From IMG/VR virus record IMGVR_UViG_3300042922_000237, positions 1 through 26,187 of that record: a stretch of 26,187 bases of DNA; one strand, given 5' to 3'. The notes beneath the pieces are model-generated. The model did no database searches. It had not been told where the DNA came from and was given only the letters and a program-made list of their open reading frames with translations. The DNA is from a virus. Shown here piece after piece: positions 16,523 through 23,217 of this stretch. Numbering within the stretch: position 1 is the first letter of the stretch; the number at the start of each line of letters is the position of its first letter. The position numbers were made by a program, and so were the translations under genes.

Positions 16523-17602
16523 ATGGCAGGTAGTAATAATTTTTTACAATGGAATCCAGCTGAAAATAATATGCAAACAGATGCACAGTATTTGGCAGAT
16601 TCCATGAGATTAAACGGTGCAACGGCACAAATTTATCCTAGTAATTTACATAATAAATTTGCATATCAAGCAACTTCATTTATTTATGCATTGGCACAAA
16701 TGTTAGCAAATAAAGGATATACTGTAAGCGATACAAGTTTATCTTCGTTAATAAGTGTATTTAATTCAGCATTAAATAACAAAGAGTGGTTAAAAAGTAC
16801 AGCTTATGCGGTTGGTGATGTAGTTGATAGCGTAAACTTGCCACAATGGGCGCAAGCAGTTTGTACTACAGCAGGTACAACAGGTTCTAGCGAACCAACT
16901 TGGGGGACAACGGTTGGTGCTAGTATTACGGATGGTACAGTAGTATGGTTGATTGTTAATAAGGTAAATAGTATTCCGTATGGTCAGCAAATTTATAGTA
17001 CAGCAGGAACTTATACATTTGTTGCGCCAATAGATGCACGTTATAAAGTTATTGCAGTCGGCGGTGGTGGCGGTGGTGGTGGTGCACTTGGTTCATCTAG
17101 TATTTCGGCTGCTGGCGGTGGCGGTGGTGGCGGTGGTGTATCAATTAAATATATATACATTACTAAAGGAACTAGCATTTCTGTAACAACAGGCATAGGA
17201 GGCACTGGTGGAACTGGTGAAGTTAGCGGAAATACTGGTGGAACAACATCGTTTGGTTCATATTGTTCCGCTACTGGTGGCGGTGGTGGCAGTTTTGGCG
17301 GAACAACAGCTAATAGATTTGGTGGAGGTTCGCCTGGAGGTGTTGGTTCGAACGGTGATATTAATGGTTATGGCGGATCTGGTACAGGGCCAGTAGTAGC
17401 TAATCCATTACTAGCAAACACTGGCGGCAATGGAGGTAATGGTGGAAGCTCTTATTTTTCTGGAAGTTCTGGCGTATCCAATAATGGAACTATTATAAAT
17501 GGTATTTTGGGATCTGGAGGTTCTGGAGCTGATGCAACTAATCTAACTGGATCATACACTGGCGGTGTTGGTGGTGCTGGAGTTGTAGTTATCGAATGGT
17601 AA
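16523..17602 (+). CDS. Tail fibre/adhesin with glycine-rich C-terminal domain
   Basis: A 359-residue protein. Residues about 1-85 are helical and would attach to the baseplate. Residues about 90-150 form a module with EWLKSTAYAVGDVV and EPTWGTTVG, a small carbohydrate-binding-like unit seen in phage fibres. Residues about 165-359 are a glycine-rich domain with poly-Gly runs, GGTGGTG and GGNGGNGG blocks and a closing GAGVVVIEW strand, similar in style to adhesins built from polyglycine helices (T2/S16 gp38 type). It is the best receptor-binding candidate. The poly-Gly runs are coded by repeated GGY codons at about 17060-17083 and 17114-17137. Confidence 0.78.
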   Translation: MAGSNNFLQWNPAENNMQTDAQYLADSMRLNGATAQIYPSNLHNKFAYQATSFIYALAQMLANKGYTVSDTSLSSLISVFNSALNNKEWLKSTAYAVGDVVDSVNLPQWAQAVCTTAGTTGSSEPTWGTTVGASITDGTVVWLIVNKVNSIPYGQQIYSTAGTYTFVAPIDARYKVIAVGGGGGGGGALGSSSISAAGGGGGGGGVSIKYIYITKGTSISVTTGIGGTGGTGEVSGNTGGTTSFGSYCSATGGGGGSFGGTTANRFGGGSPGGVGSNGDINGYGGSGTGPVVANPLLANTGGNGGNGGSSYFSGSSGVSNNGTIINGILGSGGSGADATNLTGSYTGGVGGAGVVVIEW

Positions 17603-17614
17603 GGAGTGATATAA

Positions 17615-18436
17615 ATGAGTAAATGGGCTAGAGTTGTAGATGGTATAGTAGTTGAAACTACAAATATTGATCCTATGGGAAGATTTACTGATGAATTAGT
17701 TGCGCAATTTAAAGAATGTCCAGAAGAAGTAGAACAGGGATGGCAATATGTAAATGGAGTATTTTCAATTCGGACACAATCATATGTAATTCGTAACGGT
17801 ATATATATGTATGATTATTACCAGTCGGGCGATACAGTAGTTACAGAGCGACCAACAGCGACAAATACATATACATCATACGAATGGGGTACTATCCCAG
17901 CAATCGCAGGTAAACGTAGTTACGCAATAACAACTAATTTTGTTGCAGGCGATACATTAACTTTATGTGGAGTAACATTAACTCTAGGAACTGATGTAAT
18001 TGGTCAAGATACAGCAACTACAGCAACAAATCTACAAACTGTATTGTCTGCAAATACAACAATTAACGCATTATATGCAGTTACGGTGGCAGATACAACA
18101 ATTACACTAACCGAAATAACGGCAGGTGGCGAGAATGCTCCTAGCGAAGCAACAACGACAGGGACAGGCGTTATTGCAAACGGTACTGCAACAACTAGTA
18201 CACCACAAACTACAGGGTGGAAAATTGACTTAGCAACTTCGTTAGATGCATTAAATTCATCTTACGATACTGGTAAGAAAAGAATGCATGAAGCGCATTC
18301 AACCGTTTTAATAGCATTAGCACTTGGTAAAATAACGCAAGAACAGTCGGTAGAACGAATAAATGTCGTCGCAAGTGAGTACGGAGTAATGTGGAATGAT
18401 ATTTTAGCAAAACAGGAGGTACTTAAAAATGGATAG
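17615..18436 (+). CDS. Tail fibre-associated or fibre-assembly protein
   Basis: A 273-residue protein preceded by AAGGAGTGAT. The N-terminus (MSKWARVVDGIVVETTNIDP, then CPEEVEQGWQYVNGVFS) resembles the first domain of phage fibre and fibre-assembly proteins that read 'V-x-x-G-x-V...G-W-x-Y-x-x-G'. Residues about 105-200 are Thr/Ala-rich and look like a beta domain. Residues about 205-270 are helical (LDALNSSYDTGKKRMHEA and a QEQSVERINVVASEYGVMW segment). Lying right after the adhesin, it is likely to assemble or cap the fibre. Whether it is virion-borne is unknown. Confidence 0.65.
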   Translation: MSKWARVVDGIVVETTNIDPMGRFTDELVAQFKECPEEVEQGWQYVNGVFSIRTQSYVIRNGIYMYDYYQSGDTVVTERPTATNTYTSYEWGTIPAIAGKRSYAITTNFVAGDTLTLCGVTLTLGTDVIGQDTATTATNLQTVLSANTTINALYAVTVADTTITLTEITAGGENAPSEATTTGTGVIANGTATTSTPQTTGWKIDLATSLDALNSSYDTGKKRMHEAHSTVLIALALGKITQEQSVERINVVASEYGVMWNDILAKQEVLKNG

Positions 18437-18578
18437 ACAATGCCCAATGGATAGAAAAACTATGATAACTACTATTATTGATGGTCAAGAATACCATCAA
18501 TGTCCTGAGTGTGGATATATGGAGTATAATGAAGTTTTATCATGTAATACAAATGTAACAGATATAACGGAAAACTAA
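18429..18578 (+). CDS. Small zinc-ribbon-like protein, 49 residues
   Basis: A short gene with AGGAGG at 18414-18419 and ATG 9 nt further on, overlapping the previous gene's end by 8 nt. The product has C5, a CPEC knuckle (C26/C29) and C39 or near it, suggesting a small metal-binding fold. No family is recognised. The strong ribosome site and the fit between neighbours support it being real. Confidence 0.6.
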   Translation: MDRQCPMDRKTMITTIIDGQEYHQCPECGYMEYNEVLSCNTNVTDITEN

Positions 18579-18582
18579 GCTT

Positions 18583-18849
18583 ATGTATACTGCAAAATAT
18601 TTAATATATGCTTATATACTTATTACGTTTTCATTATTAATGTTAAGTTTTATATTGACTTTAATCATAATTAGTATGAAATCAAAAATTAAAAGTAAAG
18701 TACCAATTATAAATATAATATCCGATAATATATCTAAGGAAATATACAGCTCATTGAAAATAGTTGGCGTTACACTAACTATAGAGCAACAAAGAGCCTT
18801 TGAATTAAATGTAAGACAAAAACATAAGGAAATGGGGTTTAAGCTGTGA
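18583..18849 (+). CDS. Small single-pass membrane protein, unknown function
   Basis: An 88-residue protein with one long hydrophobic segment (about residues 6-32), a basic linker (MKSKIKSKV) and a soluble helical tail ending in RQKHKEMGFKL. It begins 4 nt after the small zinc-ribbon gene and overlaps the next gene as GTGA. Its ribosome site is weak, so it probably relies on coupled translation. Position next to lysis genes suggests a lysis accessory protein. That is inference. Confidence 0.6.
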   Translation: MYTAKYLIYAYILITFSLLMLSFILTLIIISMKSKIKSKVPIINIISDNISKEIYSSLKIVGVTLTIEQQRAFELNVRQKHKEMGFKL

Positions 18850-19217
18850 ATCAAGGGATAACAAGTATGATAACGGCATTAGCAGAAGCACCACCAAGCG
18901 TTGTAACAATAATTTGTGTTGTTATTGTGATACTTCCAATTATCGCATTGATTGCATATTGGGGCAGAGAGATGCCAAAGGCATTTATGGCAATAAGTAA
19001 GTCAATGAATTCATTAGAAATGTTAGCAACAGCTCATCAAGGCGATACAAATCATCAAGGAACTATAATTACAGCAGTTTGCCATGATGTAAAAGAAATT
19101 AGGGCAGATTTAACAGAAGTACAGCAAAACATGGTAACGAAACAAGAATTGCAAGGATTGAATGGACGAGTTGATAGTGTAGTTAATACCGTTGGTAGGA
19201 TAGAAGGACGCATTTAA
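18846..19217 (+). CDS. Membrane protein with coiled coil, lysis-module accessory
   Basis: A 123-residue protein with a GTG start overlapping the previous stop (GTGA). One membrane helix (about residues 18-39) is followed by a long helical and coiled-coil part (about 45-123) with a VKEIRADLTEVQQNMVTKQE segment. The design, one membrane anchor plus coiled coil, recalls holin-associated proteins such as XhlA, although there the anchor is C-terminal. No direct family match is claimed. Confidence 0.6.
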   Translation: MNQGITSMITALAEAPPSVVTIICVVIVILPIIALIAYWGREMPKAFMAISKSMNSLEMLATAHQGDTNHQGTIITAVCHDVKEIRADLTEVQQNMVTKQELQGLNGRVDSVVNTVGRIEGRI

Positions 19218-19232
19218 TGCGTCCTATTTTAT
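19205..19232 (+). terminator. Hairpin at the end of the coiled-coil membrane gene
   Basis: AGGACGCAT (19205-19213) and ATGCGTCCT (19217-19225) form a perfect 9-bp stem with a TTA loop, followed by ATTTTATTT. The left arm contains the gene's last codons. It may attenuate transcription before the holin candidate. Confidence 0.65.
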
Positions 19233-19245
19233 TTGGAGGTGTTTT

Positions 19246-19557
19246 ATGAAGCTTCAAACACATATAACCCATTTCAATAATTGGGTAGCAGAGCAAGGAA
19301 CTAAAATATTCGGGACTATGATAATGACATATTTATTTATTTTCCTTGGATTGTTACCGTTATTGTTTCCAGATGAGCAAAGCAATTTATTGTATGTAAG
19401 TAATGTAATCCAGCTATTTAGCTTGCCTTTACTAGCAGTAGGACAAAATTTAGCAAGCAAGGCCGCTGATAGACGATCATTAAAAACATATGAAATGGTC
19501 AAAGAGTTAATTAATGAACTTGATCCAGGGTACAACGAAAAGAAGAAAAAGAGATAG
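19246..19557 (+). CDS. Putative holin (two membrane segments)
   Basis: A 103-residue protein with two hydrophobic segments (about residues 22-42 and 48-67) joined by a short polar turn (FPDEQSN), then a charged soluble tail ending KKKKR. This is the layout of class II-type holins. A strong GGAGGTG precedes the ATG. The amidase endolysin begins 11 nt after its stop. Holin identity rests on topology and neighbourhood, with no sequence family recognised. Confidence 0.6.
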   Translation: MKLQTHITHFNNWVAEQGTKIFGTMIMTYLFIFLGLLPLLFPDEQSNLLYVSNVIQLFSLPLLAVGQNLASKAADRRSLKTYEMVKELINELDPGYNEKKKKR

Positions 19558-19568
19558 GAGGTAGATTT

Positions 19569-20105
19569 ATGAGAAAAGTATCATTAGACGAAATCAAACA
19601 ACTATCTTTAGATAGTAAAAATGAATTATGGAATAACGCTAGTTCAGTTGGAAGAGATGTAATAATTTATTTGCATTGGTCAGCCGGAAAATATGGACAG
19701 TTTTTTGAGGACTATCACATCAATATTGATGCAGATGGTTCTTTTTTTATTTCTAATGATAATCTAGCAACTGTATTAGCTCACACATGGCATCGTAACA
19801 CAGGAGCTATTGGAATATCTTTGGCGGCTTGTTATGGAGCTACTACAAACGATTTAGGTGATTATCCTCCAACGCAAAAACAAATTGAAGCAATAGCACA
19901 ACTAACCGCTGTATTATGTACTACTCTTGATTTAACTTGCGATAAAGATCATGTAATGACACATGCAGAAGCCGCTGAACTTGATAATTATGGTTATAGT
20001 ACAACTTGTGAACGCTGGGATTTACTTATATTAGCTAATGGTGATGATGTTTGGTCGGGTGGAGATACATTACGAGGTAAAGCGATATTTTATCAATTAA
20101 ACTAA
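19569..20105 (+). CDS. Endolysin: N-acetylmuramoyl-L-alanine amidase
   Basis: A 178-residue single-domain enzyme of the amidase_2/PGRP type. Landmarks are YLHWSAG (His36), EDYHINI (His50), AHTWHRNTGAIGISLAAC (about residues 71-88), the MTHAEAA motif (His132) and ERWDL (Asp151). His36, His132 and a downstream Asp or Cys (Asp151 or Cys147) are the likely zinc ligands. It cuts the bond between N-acetylmuramic acid and L-alanine of peptidoglycan. There is no signal peptide, so release depends on the holin. No cell-wall-binding domain is visible, and the downstream gene order was interrupted by an HNH element. Confidence 0.85.
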   Translation: MRKVSLDEIKQLSLDSKNELWNNASSVGRDVIIYLHWSAGKYGQFFEDYHINIDADGSFFISNDNLATVLAHTWHRNTGAIGISLAACYGATTNDLGDYPPTQKQIEAIAQLTAVLCTTLDLTCDKDHVMTHAEAAELDNYGYSTTCERWDLLILANGDDVWSGGDTLRGKAIFYQLN

Positions 20106-20125
20106 TTTATAAGAGGAATAAATTT

Positions 20126-20590
20126 ATGAAAATAAATATATCTAACAATAAAACCGCTTTAATTGATGATGATTTATTTTAAGAATTAAATAAATTCAAA
20201 TGGACGTATCATCCTAATGGATATGCATATAGACATAAAAGAGAAAACGGTAAAATATTAAAAATATATATGCATCATCAAGTTTTAAAAACAAAAAGTA
20301 CTATTGATCATATAGATGGTAACGGTTTAAACAATAAAATAAATAATTTAAGGAAATGTACTCAACAAGAAAATTGTTTCAATCAAAAAATTCAATCTAG
20401 GTTAAAAACATCAAAATTTAAAGGTGTATGCTTTGATAAAAGTAGAAATAAATGGATATCAAGCATTCATTTTAATGGAAAACAATATTATTTAGGAAGA
20501 TATGATAATGAAGTTGATGCTGGATTAGCTTACGACAAAAAAGCAATTTCACTTTTTGGAAAATTTGCAAATACCAATGAATTGAGGTGA
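20126..20590 (+). pseudogene. HNH/AP2 homing-type endonuclease broken by in-frame TAA
   Basis: From ATG 20126 (after AGAGGAAT) the frame reads MKINISNNKTALIDDDLF, then TAA at 20180-20182, and continues open in the same frame to 20590. The rest has the phage HNH layout: NKFKW and GYAYRHKR, MHHQVL, an IDHIDGNGLNNKINNLRKC HNH core, and an AP2-like tail (FKGVCFDKSRNKW, YLGRYDNEVDAGLAYDKKA, LFGKFANTN). Family members usually read through the position of the stop (DDD-x-x-x-L-x-x-x-KW), so this is a nonsense mutation. The ATG at 20270 could give a 106-residue product that lacks the first strands. The gene splits the lysis module and is probably a decayed selfish insertion. Confidence 0.8.
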
Positions 20591-20594
20591 TTAA

Positions 20595-21113
20595 ATGGAC
20601 AAAGTGGTAATCGGTTTTGTCGGTGGAGATACAAACTTAGATAGAGCAATTGAATTTTTCAGTGACGCAGAACATTACGACATATCGCATACTTTTATAA
20701 TGCTGTTCGATTCTGTGTTGGAAAGTACAGGATGTAAAGAAGAACATGACCCTTATCCGGGTGTTTGGCTTCATAGCCCAAATAAATATATCAATAATGA
20801 GCATGCTCGCTTTATTGAAGTTGAAATAAAAGAAATGGCAGCGTTGCAAGCAGAAGCTAGAAAAATGATAGGTTCTTTCTATTCGATTGGCTCTTGTTTG
20901 GCATTCATCTTAAAAAAGATAGCTAATATCAATCTCCCTGATTTTATGCGTACATGTGACTGCTCAGAACTTGGCTCACAGCTTTTAAGAGCTGGCAATA
21001 GGAAAGTATTACAAAGATATCAAGCAAATCAAATATCGCCTTTGATGTTGTTTAAATGGTGTATGCAAAATGGCGGTAAAGATGTAACAACAAGATATAG
21101 AAAGGTGGCTTAA
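20595..21113 (+). CDS. Permuted papain-like (YiiX/NlpC-P60 type) hydrolase
   Basis: A 172-residue protein with the order of a circularly permuted papain-fold enzyme: His first (DISHTFIMLF, His32), an acidic residue in RFIEVEI (Glu75), and Cys last in CDCSELGSQLL (Cys123 most likely, by analogy with the CSEL motif of YiiX-type proteins). Such enzymes act as amidases or peptidases. Next to the amidase it could be a second lytic enzyme, a peptidoglycan endopeptidase, but a virion or regulatory role is possible. GAGGTG precedes the ATG and lies in the stop region of the HNH remnant. Confidence 0.68.
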   Translation: MDKVVIGFVGGDTNLDRAIEFFSDAEHYDISHTFIMLFDSVLESTGCKEEHDPYPGVWLHSPNKYINNEHARFIEVEIKEMAALQAEARKMIGSFYSIGSCLAFILKKIANINLPDFMRTCDCSELGSQLLRAGNRKVLQRYQANQISPLMLFKWCMQNGGKDVTTRYRKVA

Positions 21114-21115
21114 AT

Positions 21116-21223
21116 ATGAATTGGCTAAAATCAGCATGGGTAAAAATTCGTGATGCAACGTATAACGCAGGAGCGGCTGCAATCGGAGCTAGTATCGTAA
21201 ATGCGATTAAAAAGAAGGGGTAA
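21116..21223 (+). CDS. 35-residue cationic amphipathic peptide
   Basis: A very short gene just after the papain-like gene, with AAAGGTGG upstream. The peptide has Trp at 3 and 8, a run of small residues (AGAAAIGAS) and ends in KKKG, giving a probable amphipathic helix with net positive charge. Its stop is one base before the next ATG. It may be a membrane-active lysis helper, but no family is recognised and it could be non-coding chance. Confidence 0.45.
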   Translation: MNWLKSAWVKIRDATYNAGAAAIGASIVNAIKKKG

Positions 21224-21224
21224 T

Positions 21225-21599
21225 ATGCAATACATAACACCTATTATAAAATGGTTATTGCCATATTTTTTAAAAATCGCTGACAAGTATTTGCCGAAAC
21301 TTTTAGAAGATATCATAAATAAAATTAAAAATAACAAAAAGAAGGATGATGTAAAAATGAGTGAAGAAAATACAACTACAGCAACAACAGTAACTAGCGA
21401 GGTAGCAACAACGGTAGCACCAGTAATCATTAATGCCGTCGAAGAAAAGAAAGATGAATTACTTGCTAAATTAAAAGCAGAAATTACAACTACATCTAGC
21501 TCGTATGTAAAATTTAGGAATACAATGTATATTGCGTTACTAAATGGTGCAGACGATTATTTAGTTGAAAAACTAATGGACAAACTAGCTAAGCTATAG
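21225..21599 (+). CDS. Small helical protein, last gene of the late transcript
   Basis: A 124-residue protein if started at ATG 21225, which has AAGGGG close upstream; an ATG at 21201 inside the preceding peptide gene is less likely. The N-terminus (ITPIIKWLLPYFLKIADKYL) is an amphipathic or membrane-seeking helix, then a lysine cluster (KNNKKKDD), a Thr/Glu/Val-rich middle and a helical C-terminus. A second in-frame ATG at 21357 with AAGGA upstream could give an 80-residue form. The gene ends immediately before a strong terminator. Function is unknown. Confidence 0.6.
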   Translation: MQYITPIIKWLLPYFLKIADKYLPKLLEDIINKIKNNKKKDDVKMSEENTTTATTVTSEVATTVAPVIINAVEEKKDELLAKLKAEITTTSSSYVKFRNTMYIALLNGADDYLVEKLMDKLAKL

Positions 21600-21600
21600 T

Positions 21601-21640
21601 AAAAAGCCCCAGCCTGTTAATTTAGGTTGGGGCTTTTTTA
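21601..21640 (+). terminator. Strong terminator ending the late operon
   Basis: AGCCCCAGCCT (21605-21615) pairs with AGGTTGGGGCT (21624-21634) over 11 bp with one G-U pair, flanked by A-rich and T6 tracts (AAAAA at 21601, TTTTTT at 21634-21639). It is a classical, possibly bidirectional, rho-independent terminator. Confidence 0.92.
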
Positions 21641-21655
21641 TTTTACGGTTAATTA

Positions 21656-21684
21656 TTTACAACTATAAACTAAGCGTATATTAT
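21656..21684 (+). promoter_or_regulatory. Sigma-A-type promoter for the acyltransferase gene
   Basis: TTTACA (21656-21661), a 17-nt spacer and TATTAT (21679-21684) lie just after the late terminator and 45 nt before the acyltransferase start. It would allow expression in lysogens when late genes are silent. Identified by consensus only. Confidence 0.55.
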
Positions 21685-21729
21685 TAATATATTAATATGT
21701 CGATACATTAAGTATATAGGAGCGTTCGT

Positions 21730-22911
21730 ATGGAAAATAAAATTAGTAGCAAATTAATATATCTTGATGGGTTACGCGGAGTTGCTTCTGTAATGGTTTT
21801 TTTGTTGCATTTTATATTAGCATTTTTGCCAGCTATGCACCGAGGAACACCAGAACAAGCCCATAATAACATTGAAATATGGTTTGCAAGTAATCCGATC
21901 AATATTATTTATGATGGCCATTTTGCTGTTTATATTTTTTTTATTTTAAGTGGATTTGTTTTAAGTGCAGGGTTTTTTATTAAAAAAGATAAAAAATATT
22001 TAGTAAAGTCTTTTTTTAAAAGATATATTCGCTTAGAAATTCCTATTTTTGTTTCAATTTTTATATCATATTTGTTTTTGAAATTTCATATATATAATAA
22101 TGTAGAAACTTCTATAATTACGTTTTCGTTTGATTGGTTAAAAAACTTTTGGCAATTAGAAGCAAACTTTATTAACATGTTTAAACAATCATTTGTGGAT
22201 GTTTTTTTAAAAAACGAATATACATATAATCCAAATTTATGGACAATGCAGATTGAATTATTTGGTTCTTATTTAGTATATTCGTTTTTATTCGTTTTTG
22301 GTAGACGATCAATTAGGGGATTTGGTTATATAATTTTATTAATTATATTCTACGATACATTCTATTTAGCGTTTATTTTGGGCATGATTTTAAGTGATAT
22401 TTATAATAATAATAATAATAAATATTTGCACTATGTTAATAAATGCAAATATTGCGGATGGTTATTTCTAATAATAGGAATTATTTTAGGTTCATTTACT
22501 TTAATTAATATTGATCATACTTTTTATCGCTTTTTAAAAATAGATTTCTTGTCAAATAAATATAGAATGATAGGATCATTTTTTATTGTTTTGTCAGTTA
22601 TTAGTTCATATAATTTACAAAAAATATTATCAATGCATATATTCCAGTTTTTAGGAAAGATATCGTTTTCTTTATATTTATTACATTTATTAATTTTGGG
22701 GTCTTTTTCCTGTAATTTGTTTTTATATTTAATAAACATTGTTTCTTATAATATGAGCGTATTTATTGTATTTATCTCTACAACAATTGTAGCAATTATA
22801 TCATCATGGTTTATGTATAAGTATGTAGATCTATTTAGTATAAAAACATCTGCTTTTTTCGTGACAAAATTGACAGAACTTCTGAAACAAATTAAATCAA
22901 TACACCAATAA
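21730..22911 (+). CDS. Acyltransferase-3 family membrane O-acyltransferase (conversion gene)
   Basis: A 393-residue integral membrane protein with about ten hydrophobic segments. The signature LDGLRGVAS (residues 12-20) with Arg16, then His27 in FLLHF, FFILSGFVLSAGFF (about 70-83) and LWTMQIELFG (Trp171, Glu176) are diagnostic of the OafA/acyltransferase-3 family, which adds acyl groups, commonly acetyl, to surface sugars. It lies between the late terminator and the attachment region and has its own promoter and AGGAG site. It probably modifies host surface polysaccharide in lysogens, blocking superinfection or changing serotype. The acceptor substrate cannot be told from sequence. Confidence 0.85.
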   Translation: MENKISSKLIYLDGLRGVASVMVFLLHFILAFLPAMHRGTPEQAHNNIEIWFASNPINIIYDGHFAVYIFFILSGFVLSAGFFIKKDKKYLVKSFFKRYIRLEIPIFVSIFISYLFLKFHIYNNVETSIITFSFDWLKNFWQLEANFINMFKQSFVDVFLKNEYTYNPNLWTMQIELFGSYLVYSFLFVFGRRSIRGFGYIILLIIFYDTFYLAFILGMILSDIYNNNNNKYLHYVNKCKYCGWLFLIIGIILGSFTLINIDHTFYRFLKIDFLSNKYRMIGSFFIVLSVISSYNLQKILSMHIFQFLGKISFSLYLLHLLILGSFSCNLFLYLINIVSYNMSVFIVFISTTIVAIISSWFMYKYVDLFSIKTSAFFVTKLTELLKQIKSIHQ

Positions 22912-22969
22912 TAATATCTCTCGATTTACCATTCACAATTCCTCTAGCTGCATTTAATTCACTTTTCAT
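22892..22969 (-). CDS. Minus-strand micro-ORF, possible truncated gene
   Basis: On the minus strand AGGAAGTGA (22981-22973) precedes ATG at 22969, giving a 25-residue peptide beginning MKSELNAARGIVNG and ending at TAA 22892-22894 inside the acyltransferase 3' end. A TATAAT at 22987-22982 lies directly upstream, so close that the transcript might start within the ribosome site. It looks like the start of a small phage protein cut short when the acyltransferase segment was acquired. Low certainty. Confidence 0.35.
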   Translation of the reverse strand: MKSELNAARGIVNGKSRDIIIGVLI

Positions 22970-23217
22970 GCGTCACTTCCTATTATAAGTATTTCTAAAG
23001 ACATATGAAAATTGATTCGCTAGATACTTACTAGTAACAAAAACCCTTTTAAACCCTAATAAATTCAGTGCTTTGTATTATGATTTTGTTAATTTTTCAG
23101 TATCTATATAATCAATAAATCCAGTATAACCAATAAATTAAAGCCTAGATAAACTATTTAAAAACATATAAAAATCGAATCGCTAGTAACAAACTAGTAA
23201 CGTACTAGTAACATAGA
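22912..23217. other. Probable attP region with integrase-type repeats
   Basis: This 306-bp stretch has no full-length gene. Two imperfect 23-bp direct repeats (23001-23023 and 23164-23186, 20 of 23 identical, ending TCGCTAG) flank an AT-rich middle. ACTAGTAAC occurs at 23030-23038, 23193-23201 and 23204-23212, with the variant GCTAGTAAC at 23182-23190. The last three are exactly 11 bp apart, one helical turn. Placed at the 3' end of the integrase gene, these look like integrase arm sites of an attachment site, with the crossover core between the repeats. The core itself cannot be identified without the bacterial target. Confidence 0.6.

Noticed and set aside
6960-18200. Possible shared inserted domain between the sheath (residues about 197-297) and the 273-residue fibre-type protein (about 105-200)
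   Set aside because: Both are Thr/Ala-rich beta segments, but I found no conserved ordered motif, so composition alone explains the likeness.
21131-21430. Hydrophobic minus-strand frame of 99 residues
   Set aside because: Opposite two late-strand genes, hydrophobicity arises from complemented Lys/Asn/Thr codons, and no ribosome site is present.
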